This document shows positions 37,948 to 46,306 of a DNA stretch of 64,000 bases, piece by piece. Numbering within the stretch: the stretch's first letter is position 1; each line of letters starts with the position of its first letter. A program made the position numbers and the translations under genes. The notes under the pieces are model-generated. The model worked only from the letters and a program-made list of their open reading frames with translations, was not told where the DNA came from and ran no database searches. This stretch comes from JBBRZM01 sp963813635 (GTDB lineage Bacteria > Actinomycetota > Acidimicrobiia > IMCC26256 > JBBRZM01), in contig CAWEZO010000002.1 in the NCBI GenBank assembly GCA_963813635.1, forward strand, positions 310,001 to 374,000, read 5' to 3'.

Positions 37948-39690
37948 CTACTCCTCGACGAACTGTGGCGGCGTCGGTCATCAGCACGTGCTTCACGACC
38001 TTGCCCGAGCGCGTTGCGCGGCAGCGGCTCGGTCGCGGATCTCCCAGTGCGCCGGCACCTTGTAGTACGAGAGCTCCTCCGCGACACCACGCACGCAGCT
38101 CCTCGACGTCGATCGTCGCGCCCGCGACGCGGCGACGACGATCGGCCTTCACCTCCTGGCCGAGCTCCTCGTGGTCGACGCCGATGACCGCGACCTCGTC
38201 GACCGATCGGATGCTCCTCGATCCGCTTCTCGATCTCGACCGGGTACACGTTCTCGCCGCCGCGCAGGATGAGGTCGCGCTTGCGCGACGCGAGGTAGAG
38301 GCGCCCGCCTTCGATCCGGCCGATGTCACCGGTGCGCAGCCACCGGCCGGGCGCCGATCACCTCGGCGGTCGCTTCCGGGCCGGCGCCAGTAGCCGGCAT
38401 CACCATCGGACCGCGCACGTGGATCTCGCCTTCCTCGCCGTCCGGCAGCGGCGCACCGAACGGGTCGCGGATCTCCAGCTCGACGGTGGGCAGCGGACGG
38501 CCCGACGGAGTCGGGGAACCGATCCAGCTCCTGGCCCGGTGTTGAGCGTCGCGAGCGCCGCGCACTCGGTCTGGCCGTAGCCGACGCCCATCGTGTCGCC
38601 CACGTTGCGGGAACACCTGCCTTGCGTGCGGTCGCTGCAGCGCGGGCGACAACGGCGAGCCACCGCCGCCGACGCTGCGCGGATCGACGAGAGGTCGTAG
38701 TCGGTCGACGTCGGGATGGTTGACGATGCGGTGCAGCATCGTCGGCGGTGAACGACCAGCCGGTGATGCGCTCGCGTCTCGATGAGCCGCATCGCGACGC
38801 GCGGGGTCGAACCGGCCGATCGGTCCAGACCGACCTCACGCCGCCGACGAGGAACGCGACCGCGGTCGTTGTGCAGACCCGACACGTGGAAGAGCGGGCT
38901 CGTCACGAGCTGGCACGGTCGGCAGCGCGTCCGGGCCGGGCGGCGGCTGCGAGCATCACCATCCGCAGCGCCGTGGAAGAAGGTGAGGCCGAGCAGCGCG
39001 ACGCACGTTGCGATGCGTGTTGACCGCGCCCTTCGGTCGGCCGGTCGTGCCGCTCGTGTAGAGGATGACCGCGGGGTCGTCCTCGTCGATCGGGCCGTCG
39101 GGAAGCGCGGCGTCGAGGTCGTGGCGCCAGATCGCGTCGAAGTCGTCCTCGATCACGATCGTCGGGACACCCGGGTCGTCGCCTTCGAGCCGCGCGAGGC
39201 GCTTGCGCGTCGGCGACGAGCACCTTCGGGTCGGAGTCGTCGATGCCGTAGCGGATCTCGGGCCCGATCCACCACCCGTTGAGGCCCACCGCGATCGCGC
39301 CGAGGCTGACCGTCGCCCAGAACGTGACGATCCACTCCGGGCAGTTCGCCGCCGAGGATCGCGACCCGGTCGCCCGGCGCCGACGCCGTAGCGGTCGCGC
39401 AGCGCGGCCGCGACCGACGCGACCGCGCCGCTCGTGCTCGGCGAAGCGTGATGCGCGCGCTCGGCGACGCCGTCGGTGAACACCAGGTACTCGGCGATCA
39501 CCGAAGCCGGCCGAGCTGGCGACCACGCTCCCGGAGGTTCGGGCAGCCGGTTCTTGAACACGTCATCCGCTCGCCGAGCACGTCGACGGTCTCGGTCTCG
39601 AACGCGCCCACCGGGCGCGAGCAGCTCGGCCTCGGCTTTCAGCATCCCTTCGGGCACGTCGCGCGCGTCCACATCGTCCTCGCTGGTCAA
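37948..39690 (-). CDS. Acyl-CoA ligase (AMP-forming), heavily frameshifted
   Basis: ANL ligase of about 560 codons. N-terminal MTSEDDVDARDVPEGMLKAE, SVIAEYLVFTDGVAERA, VPTIVIEDDFDAIWRHDLDA, AVILYTSGTTGRPKGAVNTH (AMP motif), LTSPLFHVSGLHN, GYGQTECAALATLNTG, VEIEKRIEEHP with DEVAVIGVDHEELGQEVKA, and a C-terminal GKVVKHVLMTD followed by PPQFVEE. Roughly fifteen extra bases break the frame. ATG 39690 is divergent from the BON-protein gene at 39726. The stop TAG at 37948-37950 is reached in the frame restored near the end. Substrate unknown. Confidence 0.84.
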
Positions 39691-39725
39691 CGGGGCCGCA
39701 ACGCTAGTGGGCCGGCTGGTTTGGC

Positions 39726-40124
39726 ATGGCGTCCACGATGCAACATACCCGTATGCGCAAGATTCGGGATCTGGTGCCGATCAGCGGGACCGCCCTCGCG
39801 TTGTGGGTCTGGAGCAACCGCGACGACGTCGTCGAATGGGCCGCGTTCGGTGTGCGCTCGGCGCAAAAGCTCGCGGCCGGCGAGACCGACGACATCAAGA
39901 TCGAAGGCCGCCTGCGCGGCTCGCTGCTCGGCGACAAGCGCACCCGCCACGCGGCCGGGCTCAGCCTCAAGGTGCACGACGGCGTCGCGATCTTCACCGG
40001 GATCGTCAGCCCGGAGGTCCACGACGTCGCGCTCCTCCTCGCGGACAAGACCGACGGCGTGCGCGGCGTCGACGACCGGCTCGAAGAGATCCGGCGCCGC
40101 GGCCCGGAGCTCGGCCCCGCATAG
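39726..40124 (+). CDS. Small BON-domain-like protein
   Basis: 132 residues. A short N-terminal hydrophobic segment (PISGTALALWVWSNRDDVVE) is followed by a BON-like repeat: IKIEGRLRGSLLGDKRTRHA, LSLKVHDGVAIFTGIVSPEV, HDVALLLADKTDGVRGVDDR. BON domains bind phospholipid and are usually found in envelope or osmotic-stress proteins. ATG 39726 gives MASTMQHTRMRKIRD; later ATGs are possible. The stop TAG shares one base with the GTG of the pyrophosphatase gene. Here the sequence returns to one clean frame. Confidence 0.7.
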   Translation: MASTMQHTRMRKIRDLVPISGTALALWVWSNRDDVVEWAAFGVRSAQKLAAGETDDIKIEGRLRGSLLGDKRTRHAAGLSLKVHDGVAIFTGIVSPEVHDVALLLADKTDGVRGVDDRLEEIRRRGPELGPA

Positions 40125-40615
40125 TGGAGATCGACGTCGTCGTCGAGATCCCGAAGGGGTCGCGGAACAAGTACGAGGTCGATCACGAGACCGGCGGGAT
40201 CTGGCTCGACCGCATGCTGTTCACCGCGACCCAGTACCCCGCCGACTACGGGTTCGTTCCCCACACACTCGCGGAGGACGGCGATCCGCTCGACGTGCTC
40301 GTGCTGCTCGACGAGCCGACCTTCCCCGGGTGTCACATCCGGGCGCGCCCGATCGGTGTGTTCTGGATGCATGACGAGGCCGGGCCCGACGCGAAGGTGT
40401 TGTGCGTACCGGCGACCGACCCGCGTTGGACGTCACTCGGCGATATCAGCGATGTCGACCCGTTCATGCTCCAGGAGATCGGCCACTTCTTCGACGTGTA
40501 CAAGGAGCTCGAGCCGGACAAGAGCACCGACACGGGTGGCTGGGAAGGCGCAGCCGCCGCCGAGCAGGCCGTACGCGACGCGATCGAGCGCTATCCCAAA
40601 CCGGCCGCGCGCTGA
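40124..40615 (+). CDS. ppa: Inorganic pyrophosphatase (family I)
   Basis: 163 residues. Hydrolyses pyrophosphate to phosphate in the cytosol, pulling the ligase reactions that release PPi. VEIPKGSRNKYEVDHETGGI, LDRMLFTATQYPADYGFVPH and EDGDPLDVLVLLDEPTFPG (the DxDPxD metal site) are all family I hallmarks, with KVLCVPATDPRW later and FFDVYKELEPDKSTDTGGWE at the C-terminus. GTG at 40124 overlaps the BON stop by one base. The length matches hexameric bacterial enzymes. The convergent SnoaL-like reading frame runs antisense across its 3' third. Intact. Confidence 0.96.
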   Translation: MEIDVVVEIPKGSRNKYEVDHETGGIWLDRMLFTATQYPADYGFVPHTLAEDGDPLDVLVLLDEPTFPGCHIRARPIGVFWMHDEAGPDAKVLCVPATDPRWTSLGDISDVDPFMLQEIGHFFDVYKELEPDKSTDTGGWEGAAAAEQAVRDAIERYPKPAAR

Positions 40616-41170
40616 GGACGAACACGCCAACAAAAGCGGGCCGGCCGTGCGGACTCCGGTCAGCCCGGGGAGCTCGCTGCGGCCGCCGGTCGACCACCAC
40701 GACGCAGTGAGCCGCAACCCCGGCTGCTCGTCGCGCGACTGGAGCTCTTCGTAGGTGCGCTTGTATCCGGTGCGCGCGATCTTCCACTCGCCGTCGACCT
40801 TCACGTACTCGTCGGTGTAGAACGCGGCGCCGCGCACGGTGATGTTCCATTGCGTGTCGACAACCACGTCGTCGAGCGCCCACGTACCCACCGCAGTCGT
40901 CTCGCCGGTGAGGTCGATCTCCGGATGATGCACGCGATGACTGGAATGGAACGTGTCGGCACCCATCGTGCGCTGGAGGAACTCGAGGATCGCGTCACGG
41001 CCTTCGTAGGTGTACTTGCCGCCGCTGTACTCGGCCCGCGCGTCGTCTGTGAGCACGTCGCGCATGTCGTCCCACAGCTTCTGGTCGAGGCAACGGAGGT
41101 ATCGGTACTTCAGCCGCTCGATCGCGTGGATCTCGACGAGGTCGTCGACCGACACGTCGTCGCGGCTCAT
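40433..41170 (-). CDS. SnoaL-like (NTF2-fold) protein with unusual C-terminal read-through
   Basis: The first 150 or so residues are an NTF2/SnoaL-like domain: SVDDLVEIHAIERLKYRYLR, CLDQKLWDDMRDVLTDDARA, GRDAILEFLQRTMGADTFHS, SHRVHHPEIDLTGETTAVGT, YTDEYVKVDGEWKIARTGYK. Such proteins are isomerases, hydrolases or dehydratases of small ring compounds, or non-catalytic. The ATG at 41170 overlaps the P450 stop (ATGA), so a longer start at 41176 is rejected. No stop occurs until 40433, so the frame runs 183 bases antisense to ppa. This extension is probably not native, and a missed indel before 40615 is likely. Confidence 0.75.
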   Translation of the reverse strand: MSRDDVSVDDLVEIHAIERLKYRYLRCLDQKLWDDMRDVLTDDARAEYSGGKYTYEGRDAILEFLQRTMGADTFHSSHRVHHPEIDLTGETTAVGTWALDDVVVDTQWNITVRGAAFYTDEYVKVDGEWKIARTGYKRTYEELQSRDEQPGLRLTASWWSTGGRSELPGLTGVRTAGPLLLACSSSARGRFGIALDRVAYGLLGGGCAFPATRVGALVRLELLVHVEEVADLLEHERVDIADIAE

Positions 41171-42340
41171 CCCCATACGACCGGCATGTTGTGGATGCCG
41201 CGGATGAACGCCGACTGCGACCGCGGGATCGGCGCGTCGTCGGCGAGCCGGAGATCCGGGAGACGCCGGAGCACTTCCTCCAGCATCACCTTGATCTCGA
41301 GTCGCGCGAGCTGCGCACCCAGGCAGAAGTGCGGGCCGAAGCCGAACGCGAGATGCGGGTTGGGATTGCGTTCGACGTCGAAGACATCGGGGTCGGCGAA
41401 CACTTCCGCGTCGCGGTTGGCCGACCCGTAGAACAGCAGCACCGAATCGCCTTCACGGATCTTCTCGCCGTGCAGCTCGTGATCGCGGGTCGCGGTGCGC
41501 CGGAAGCTGATGATCGGTGTGACCCATCGCAGGCACTCCTCCACTGCGACGGGGATCTTCGCCGGGTCGTCGATGAGCTTCTGCCGCTCGTCGGGGTGCC
41601 GCATGAGCGCCTCGACGCCGCCGGAGATGACGTTGCGGGTGGTCTCGTTGCCGCCGATGAGCAACAGGAGCGCCTCGCTCACGATCGCGTCCTCGGAGAG
41701 ACGCTCGCCGTCGATCTCCTCGTGCACGAGGATGCTCACGAGGTCGTCGCTCGGATTGGCGCGGCGGCGCCCCATGATGTCGAGCGCGTATTCGACGAAC
41801 GCGAAGTGGGAGCTGATCACGTCGTCGGTCACGGTGTCGGGACCATCGGCACCGCCGATCAGCAGCGTCGGACCAGCGCTGGAGCATGTCGCAATCGTCG
41901 AGCGGCGAGCCGAGATACTCGGCAATGAGGATCATCGGCAGCGGCGCGGCGAGGTCCTGCACGGCATCGCACTCGCCGCGCGCTTCGACCGCGTCGATGA
42001 GCGACGTGACGATCGACCGCACGTGGTCTTCCTTGCCCGACACCGCCTTGGGCGTGAAGCCCTTGTTGACGAAGCGCTTCTGTGCCTTGTGCTGCGGATC
42101 GTCCTGGCTGATCATCGACCCGTCGGGTGGCGTCTGCGGCCGGAAGCCGTACCGGTTGCAGAAGATCTCCGGCTGCTTCTCGAGCGCGAGGACGTCGGCA
42201 TAACGGGTGACACCCCACAGGTCGCTCTGCTCGTCCCAGTAGACGGGGGCGTTCTCGCGCAGCCACGCGTACGTTGGGTACGGGTCACCCGCGTACAAGT
42301 TGCGGTCGAGCAGGTTGATGCGGCGTTCGGTGACGGCCAC
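41167..42340 (-). CDS. Cytochrome P450, one frameshift
   Basis: About 390 codons, soluble bacterial class I P450. I-helix LLLLIGGNETTRNVISGGVE carries the acid/Thr pair, the ExxR region is EECLRWVTPIISFRRT, and the heme-binding loop is FGFGPHFCLGAQLARLE, with Cys as thiolate ligand. It would hydroxylate an alicyclic or terpenoid-like substrate; ferredoxin partners are not in the window. GTG 42340 (AVTERRINLLDRNLY) is chosen because upstream sequence belongs to another gene. The frame changes once near 41885 (CDMLQRWSD then LLIGGADGPDT). Coupled to the SnoaL-like gene. Confidence 0.9.
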
Positions 42341-42348
42341 GTGCGACC

Positions 42349-42741
42349 TCAGCTCCCCGAGCCGAGGCGCTCCTCGATCTTCGCCAGCGCCTCGATGGTG
42401 CGGTCTGTCTGCTCGCGCTGCTCGTAGACGAGCCGGATCAGCCAGTAATGCAGGTACCGGGACAGCGAATGGCGCACGTAGAGCGCGGCGCCGATCGTGG
42501 TGAGCGCGATCCCGAGCATGCCGCCCGAGATGATGTAGGGAATCTGATCCGAGAGGACCGCGGTACCTGACGCGCCGTACCAACCGACGATCACCACCAC
42601 GATGCCCGCGAGCGCGAGGAGGATGCCGAGGCCGAGCAGCTGTCGTTCGAGACTCGCCGACCCGCTCTTGACCTTCATATTGTTGATCTCGCGTTGGAAC
42701 TCTTCCATGCGCCCGGAGGGCACCTCGTCGCTCGGAGTCAC
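42349..42741 (-). CDS. Small membrane protein with coiled-coil ends
   Basis: 130 residues. Two hydrophobic segments (LGLGILLALAGIVVVIVGWY and IPYIISGGMLGIALTTIGAA) are followed by a charged, probably coiled-coil C-terminal tail (EQREQTDRTIEALAKIEERL). No family recognised. It lies between the P450 and the LivF gene in the same leftward run, 8 bases upstream of the P450 start, so it may belong to the uptake or oxidation system. Intact. Confidence 0.75.
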   Translation of the reverse strand: MTPSDEVPSGRMEEFQREINNMKVKSGSASLERQLLGLGILLALAGIVVVIVGWYGASGTAVLSDQIPYIISGGMLGIALTTIGAALYVRHSLSRYLHYWLIRLVYEQREQTDRTIEALAKIEERLGSGS

Positions 42742-42772
42742 AGATTCTTCCCGTCTGTCGTCGAGTGGTTGG

Positions 42773-43521
42773 TCATGTTGTCGCGCCGAGATAGGCGCCG
42801 GCCAGCGCTTGTTCGAGCTCGGCCGGCGTGCCGACTTGTTGCACCCGGCCGTTCAACATCAGGGCGCCGATGTCTGCGACCGCGAGCACCGTGCGGGCGA
42901 ACTGCTCCACGATCAGAATCGAGATGCCGTCATGGGCGAGGCGGGCGATGTGGCCGTAGAGCTCCTCCACGATCAGCGGCGCAAGACCCATCGACAACTC
43001 GTCGAGCAGAAGCAGTGCCGGATCGGTGCTCAACGCCCGCGCCATGGCCAGCATCTGCTGCTCGCCACCCGAGAGCGTGCCCGCTACCTGCTTGCGGCGC
43101 TCGCGCAGCCGGGGGAAGCGGTCGTAGGCGTGCTCGAGGACCTCCGAGAGCCCCGTGCCCCCGTACGTGGCCATGCGCAGGTTCTCGGTGACGGTGAGGT
43201 TGGGGAAGATGCCGCGACCCTCGGGAATCGTGCACACCCCGGCGCGGCGAGCGCGTCGGCACCTGCTCCGTTGCAGTGCCGGCCGCCGAGATGCATGCAT
43301 CCCGACGTCGGTTGCATCTGACCGGCAATGACTTTCAGCGTCGTGGTCTTGCCCGCGCCGTTGGGTCCGAGCAGCGCCACGACATGGCCGGCATGCACGA
43401 CAAGATCGACGCCGCGCAGCACTTCGATGCCGCCATAGGCCGCGCGCATGTCGTGCAGCTCGAGCACGGGCACAGGCTCGGCGCGAGGCACTGGTTGGCT
43501 CCACCGCTCTGCGCTAGACAC
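42773..43521 (-). CDS. livF: ABC transporter ATP-binding protein (LivF type), one frameshift
   Basis: About 249 codons. Walker A is LLGPNGAGKTTTLKVIAG, the Q-loop and EGRGIFPNLTVTENLRM segment are LivF-specific, the signature is GTLSGGEQQMLAMARALSTD, Walker B is ALLLLDELSMGLAPLIVEEL with H-loop ISILIVEQ. One of two ATPases energising import by the LivHM permease next door. The frame changes near 43243. ATG 43521 overlaps the livG end by 8 bases. Confidence 0.93.
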
Positions 43522-44251
43522 CGGTGACCTCCACCGTGCCGAGGTACGCCGCTTGCACTTGCGGGTCGCGTTGGACGGTATCGGGACGGCCGGACGCGAT
43601 GATCATGCCGAAGTCGAGCACGTGGATATGGCGGCAGACGGTCATCACGAGCTGCACGTCGTGCTCCACGAGCAAGATCGCAAGCCCTTCGGCGGCGAGC
43701 GCGAGCAGCAGGTCACCGAACATCACCGACTCACGCTCGTCGAGACCTGACGACGGCTCGTCGAGGAGCAGCACCTTCGGACGCGTCGCGAGGGCACGGC
43801 CGAGCTCGACCAGTCGGGCCGTGCCGGTCGGCAGGTTGTCGACCTGCTCGTCGCCGACGTCGCGCAATCCGACTCGCTCGAGGATCTCCTCCGCGACCGC
43901 GCGGGTGTCGGAGCCGTCTCGGGCCCAGCTCTTTCGGATCTCGGCCGCGGTCAGCAGGTTCTCGCGCGCCGTCAGCGAGCCGAACACCTCGAGCCGTTGG
44001 AACGTGCGGGCGAGCCCGAGCCGGGCCCGCTCGTGGGTGTGCAGCTTGCTGATGTCGCGGCCGTCGAGCGTCACGCGGCCGCGGCTGGTGTCCTGGAGGC
44101 CGGTGATGACGTTGAACAGCGTCGTCTTGCCGGCGCCGTTGGGACCGATCAGCCCACCGACCCGGCCCGCCTCCACCTCGAGGTTGACCCCCTCCAGCGC
44201 GTGCAGACCGCCGAAGGTGACGGTCACGTCCTCAATGCTCAGCAGCGGCAA
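43514..44251 (-). CDS. livG: ABC transporter ATP-binding protein (LivG type)
   Basis: 245 residues. Walker A IGPNGAGKTTLFNVITGLQD, LivG-type RLGLARTFQRLEVFGSLTAR, signature LPTGTARLVELGRALATRPK (LPTG in place of LSGG, a notable substitution), Walker B VLLLDEPSSGLDE, H-loop ILLVEHDVQLVM. TTG at 44251 is the only plausible start near the conserved LLSIEDVTVTFGG and lies 20 bases inside the end of the permease gene. Part of the livHM-livG-livF unit. Intact. Confidence 0.9.
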   Translation of the reverse strand: MPLLSIEDVTVTFGGLHALEGVNLEVEAGRVGGLIGPNGAGKTTLFNVITGLQDTSRGRVTLDGRDISKLHTHERARLGLARTFQRLEVFGSLTARENLLTAAEIRKSWARDGSDTRAVAEEILERVGLRDVGDEQVDNLPTGTARLVELGRALATRPKVLLLDEPSSGLDERESVMFGDLLLALAAEGLAILLVEHDVQLVMTVCRHIHVLDFGMIIASGRPDTVQRDPQVQAAYLGTVEVTGV

Positions 44252-46271
44252 GGCAATCGACCTCCTCGATGTCGAGAACGCGGTCGAGCGCGCGTGCCTG
44301 GTCGGAGTCGATTGCTGCGCCGAGCGGCAGGTCGTCGAGGCGTGCAAGCGGGTCGACCACACGCGCATCGACACCGCCGCCGCGCTCGCGCAGGCGGGTT
44401 GCGAGCGCGCGATAACGGTTGGCGATGTCGGCGACCGAGCCCTCGGGGTTCTGCGCCAGGGCGATCGCCCCGGCGGCGGGCGCCACCACGACGACCCATG
44501 AGACCCAGCTGTGGTCATTGCCGAGTATCTGGAGGTACGCGAACAGCACCGACGCGAAGAGCGCGCCGCTGACCGTCGCGACGCCCCCGATGACACACAG
44601 CAACACGATCGTGAGACCGCCCGCCATGCTGTAGAAGGCGGAGGACACGCTCACCTGCTGCCCGCCGAGCAACGCGCCGCCGAGGCCGCCAATCGCCGCG
44701 GAGAGCGCGAACACCTCGAGCTTCGTGGTGGTGAGATTGAGACCGAGCGTCGCGCACGCGGCCGGGCTGTCGCGCATGGCGGCGAGCCGGCGGCCGAACG
44801 GGCCGCGCCGCATCGCGAGGAGCAGCACCGCGACAACGGCGTAGGCGACCGCGAGCACGACGAAATAGATCTCCGGCGAGTTGAACCGCGTGATGCCGAG
44901 ATCGAGGCGGTCGAATCCGACGTCGAGTTGCGTCACCCTGATGCTGCCCTGCGGGAAGAAGTACTGCTGGCGGAAGATCATCGTCTCGGCCAGCACGCCG
45001 AACGCGAGCGTGATCAGCGCCAGATAGAGGCCACGAAGCCGAAGCGCCGGCAACGCGATCAAACAGCCCACGACGGCCGTGAGGACCACGGCCGCGATCA
45101 GCCCGACGGGTGATCCACCGCCGCCCCACCTCGACATGGCGTACGCGCCGAGCCCCGCGAAGGCGTAGGGACAGAGCGACACCTGTCCGGCCCAGCCGAT
45201 CAGCGGCACGAGCGAGAGGATGATCACACCGAGCGCGATCGCCGTCGCGAACTTCGGCAGCAGGATGGCGCTCAGAAGCTGCGACGCGAACCCGGCGCCG
45301 ATGATCAGCACGGCCGCGCCGATCAACGACGCGCGGAGGCTGGGTACGTGCAGCCGGGCGCCGACGTTGACGCGTCCGGCGCGAGCCTTGGCTTCGGGGA
45401 GCAGCAGCAACACGACGAAGAGCATGATCACCGGCAGGGCCTCGTTGAGGCCGCCGAGCCAGTTGGGAAGCGTGTCGTTCGCGAAGAGCTTCGGCACGTA
45501 GAAGGGCACGTACTGGGAGAGCAGTCCGAGGATCAGGGCGCCGACGAGGGTGAGCGGCAAGCTGCGGAGCCGGCCGACCATAGCCGCCGCGTATGCGTTG
45601 ATGACCAGCAGCGTCAGCGGAATGATGTCGAGGGGGATGACGGATGCGAGCATGATCCCGGAGACCGCAGCGAGCATGGAGCCGATCATCCAGCTCAGCG
45701 AGGACACGCGTCCCGGGCGCACACCGTTGAGGGCGGCGAGGTCGCGGTCATCGACGACGGCTCGCATCGCGATCCCGATCCGCGTGAACCGCAGGAACAA
45801 CCACAGCACGAGCGACACGACGGCGGCGACGATCACGATGATCGCCTGATGCCAACCCACCGAGACGTCGAAGACGTCGAACGTGTTGCCGGCGTAGAAG
45901 GCGGGAAGGTAGCGGCTCGCGGGCGGCCAGATCTTCTGCGCGACGCCGATGAGCGGCGCGAGCAACGCGATCGTCACGACGAGCGTGGTCGCGAGTGTCG
46001 CGCCGCGAAGCCTGCGGATCAGCGTGCGTTCGATGAGGGCACCGAACAACGGCGCGAGGACGACGATGACGACGAACAGGGCGAGCGGCGCGGGCCAGTG
46101 GCGCTGCACGCGCAGCTCCCAGTAGACGAACGCCGCGATCATGCCGATCGCCCCGTGCGCGAAGTTGAAGATGCCCGACGTCTGATACGTGACGACGAGC
46201 CCGCTCGCAGCTACGAAGTAGATCGCCGCGACCGGAATCCCGTAGATCGTGAGGCGCAGGAACTCAGTCAC
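44232..46271 (-). CDS. Fused LivH-LivM branched-chain-type ABC permease
   Basis: 679 residues in one uninterrupted frame. The N-terminal half is LivH-like (FLRLTIYGIPVAAIYFVAAS, YQTSGIFNFAHGAIGMIAAF, LRFTRIGIAMRAVVDDRDLA). The C-terminal half from about residue 310 is LivM-like (SLVPLIGWAGQVSLCPYAFA, AMRRGPFGRRLAAMRDSPAA). Each half carries its own EAA-like contact loop, so one chain supplies the whole membrane channel. Substrates of this transporter class include branched amino acids, amides and aromatic or alicyclic acids; the neighbouring P450 and CoA ligase favour a carbon-source acid. A charged tail of about 60 residues ends it. Confidence 0.9.
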   Translation of the reverse strand: MTEFLRLTIYGIPVAAIYFVAASGLVVTYQTSGIFNFAHGAIGMIAAFVYWELRVQRHWPAPLALFVVIVVLAPLFGALIERTLIRRLRGATLATTLVVTIALLAPLIGVAQKIWPPASRYLPAFYAGNTFDVFDVSVGWHQAIIVIVAAVVSLVLWLFLRFTRIGIAMRAVVDDRDLAALNGVRPGRVSSLSWMIGSMLAAVSGIMLASVIPLDIIPLTLLVINAYAAAMVGRLRSLPLTLVGALILGLLSQYVPFYVPKLFANDTLPNWLGGLNEALPVIMLFVVLLLLPEAKARAGRVNVGARLHVPSLRASLIGAAVLIIGAGFASQLLSAILLPKFATAIALGVIILSLVPLIGWAGQVSLCPYAFAGLGAYAMSRWGGGGSPVGLIAAVVLTAVVGCLIALPALRLRGLYLALITLAFGVLAETMIFRQQYFFPQGSIRVTQLDVGFDRLDLGITRFNSPEIYFVVLAVAYAVVAVLLLAMRRGPFGRRLAAMRDSPAACATLGLNLTTTKLEVFALSAAIGGLGGALLGGQQVSVSSAFYSMAGGLTIVLLCVIGGVATVSGALFASVLFAYLQILGNDHSWVSWVVVVAPAAGAIALAQNPEGSVADIANRYRALATRLRERGGGVDARVVDPLARLDDLPLGAAIDSDQARALDRVLDIEEVDCLAAAEH

Positions 46272-46306
46272 GCGGTGTCCCTATCTTCCCCCTCGGCACC
46301 TGAAGC

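Noticed and set aside
22250..39690. Programmed frameshifting as the cause of the many frame changes
   Set aside because: The breaks lack a common slippery sequence, occur dozens of times in housekeeping-like enzyme genes and cluster in blocks; sequence error fits far better.
31698..39690. A biosynthetic gene cluster or phage island
   Set aside because: No assembly-line, integrase, capsid or tail gene is seen; the content is catabolic enzymes.
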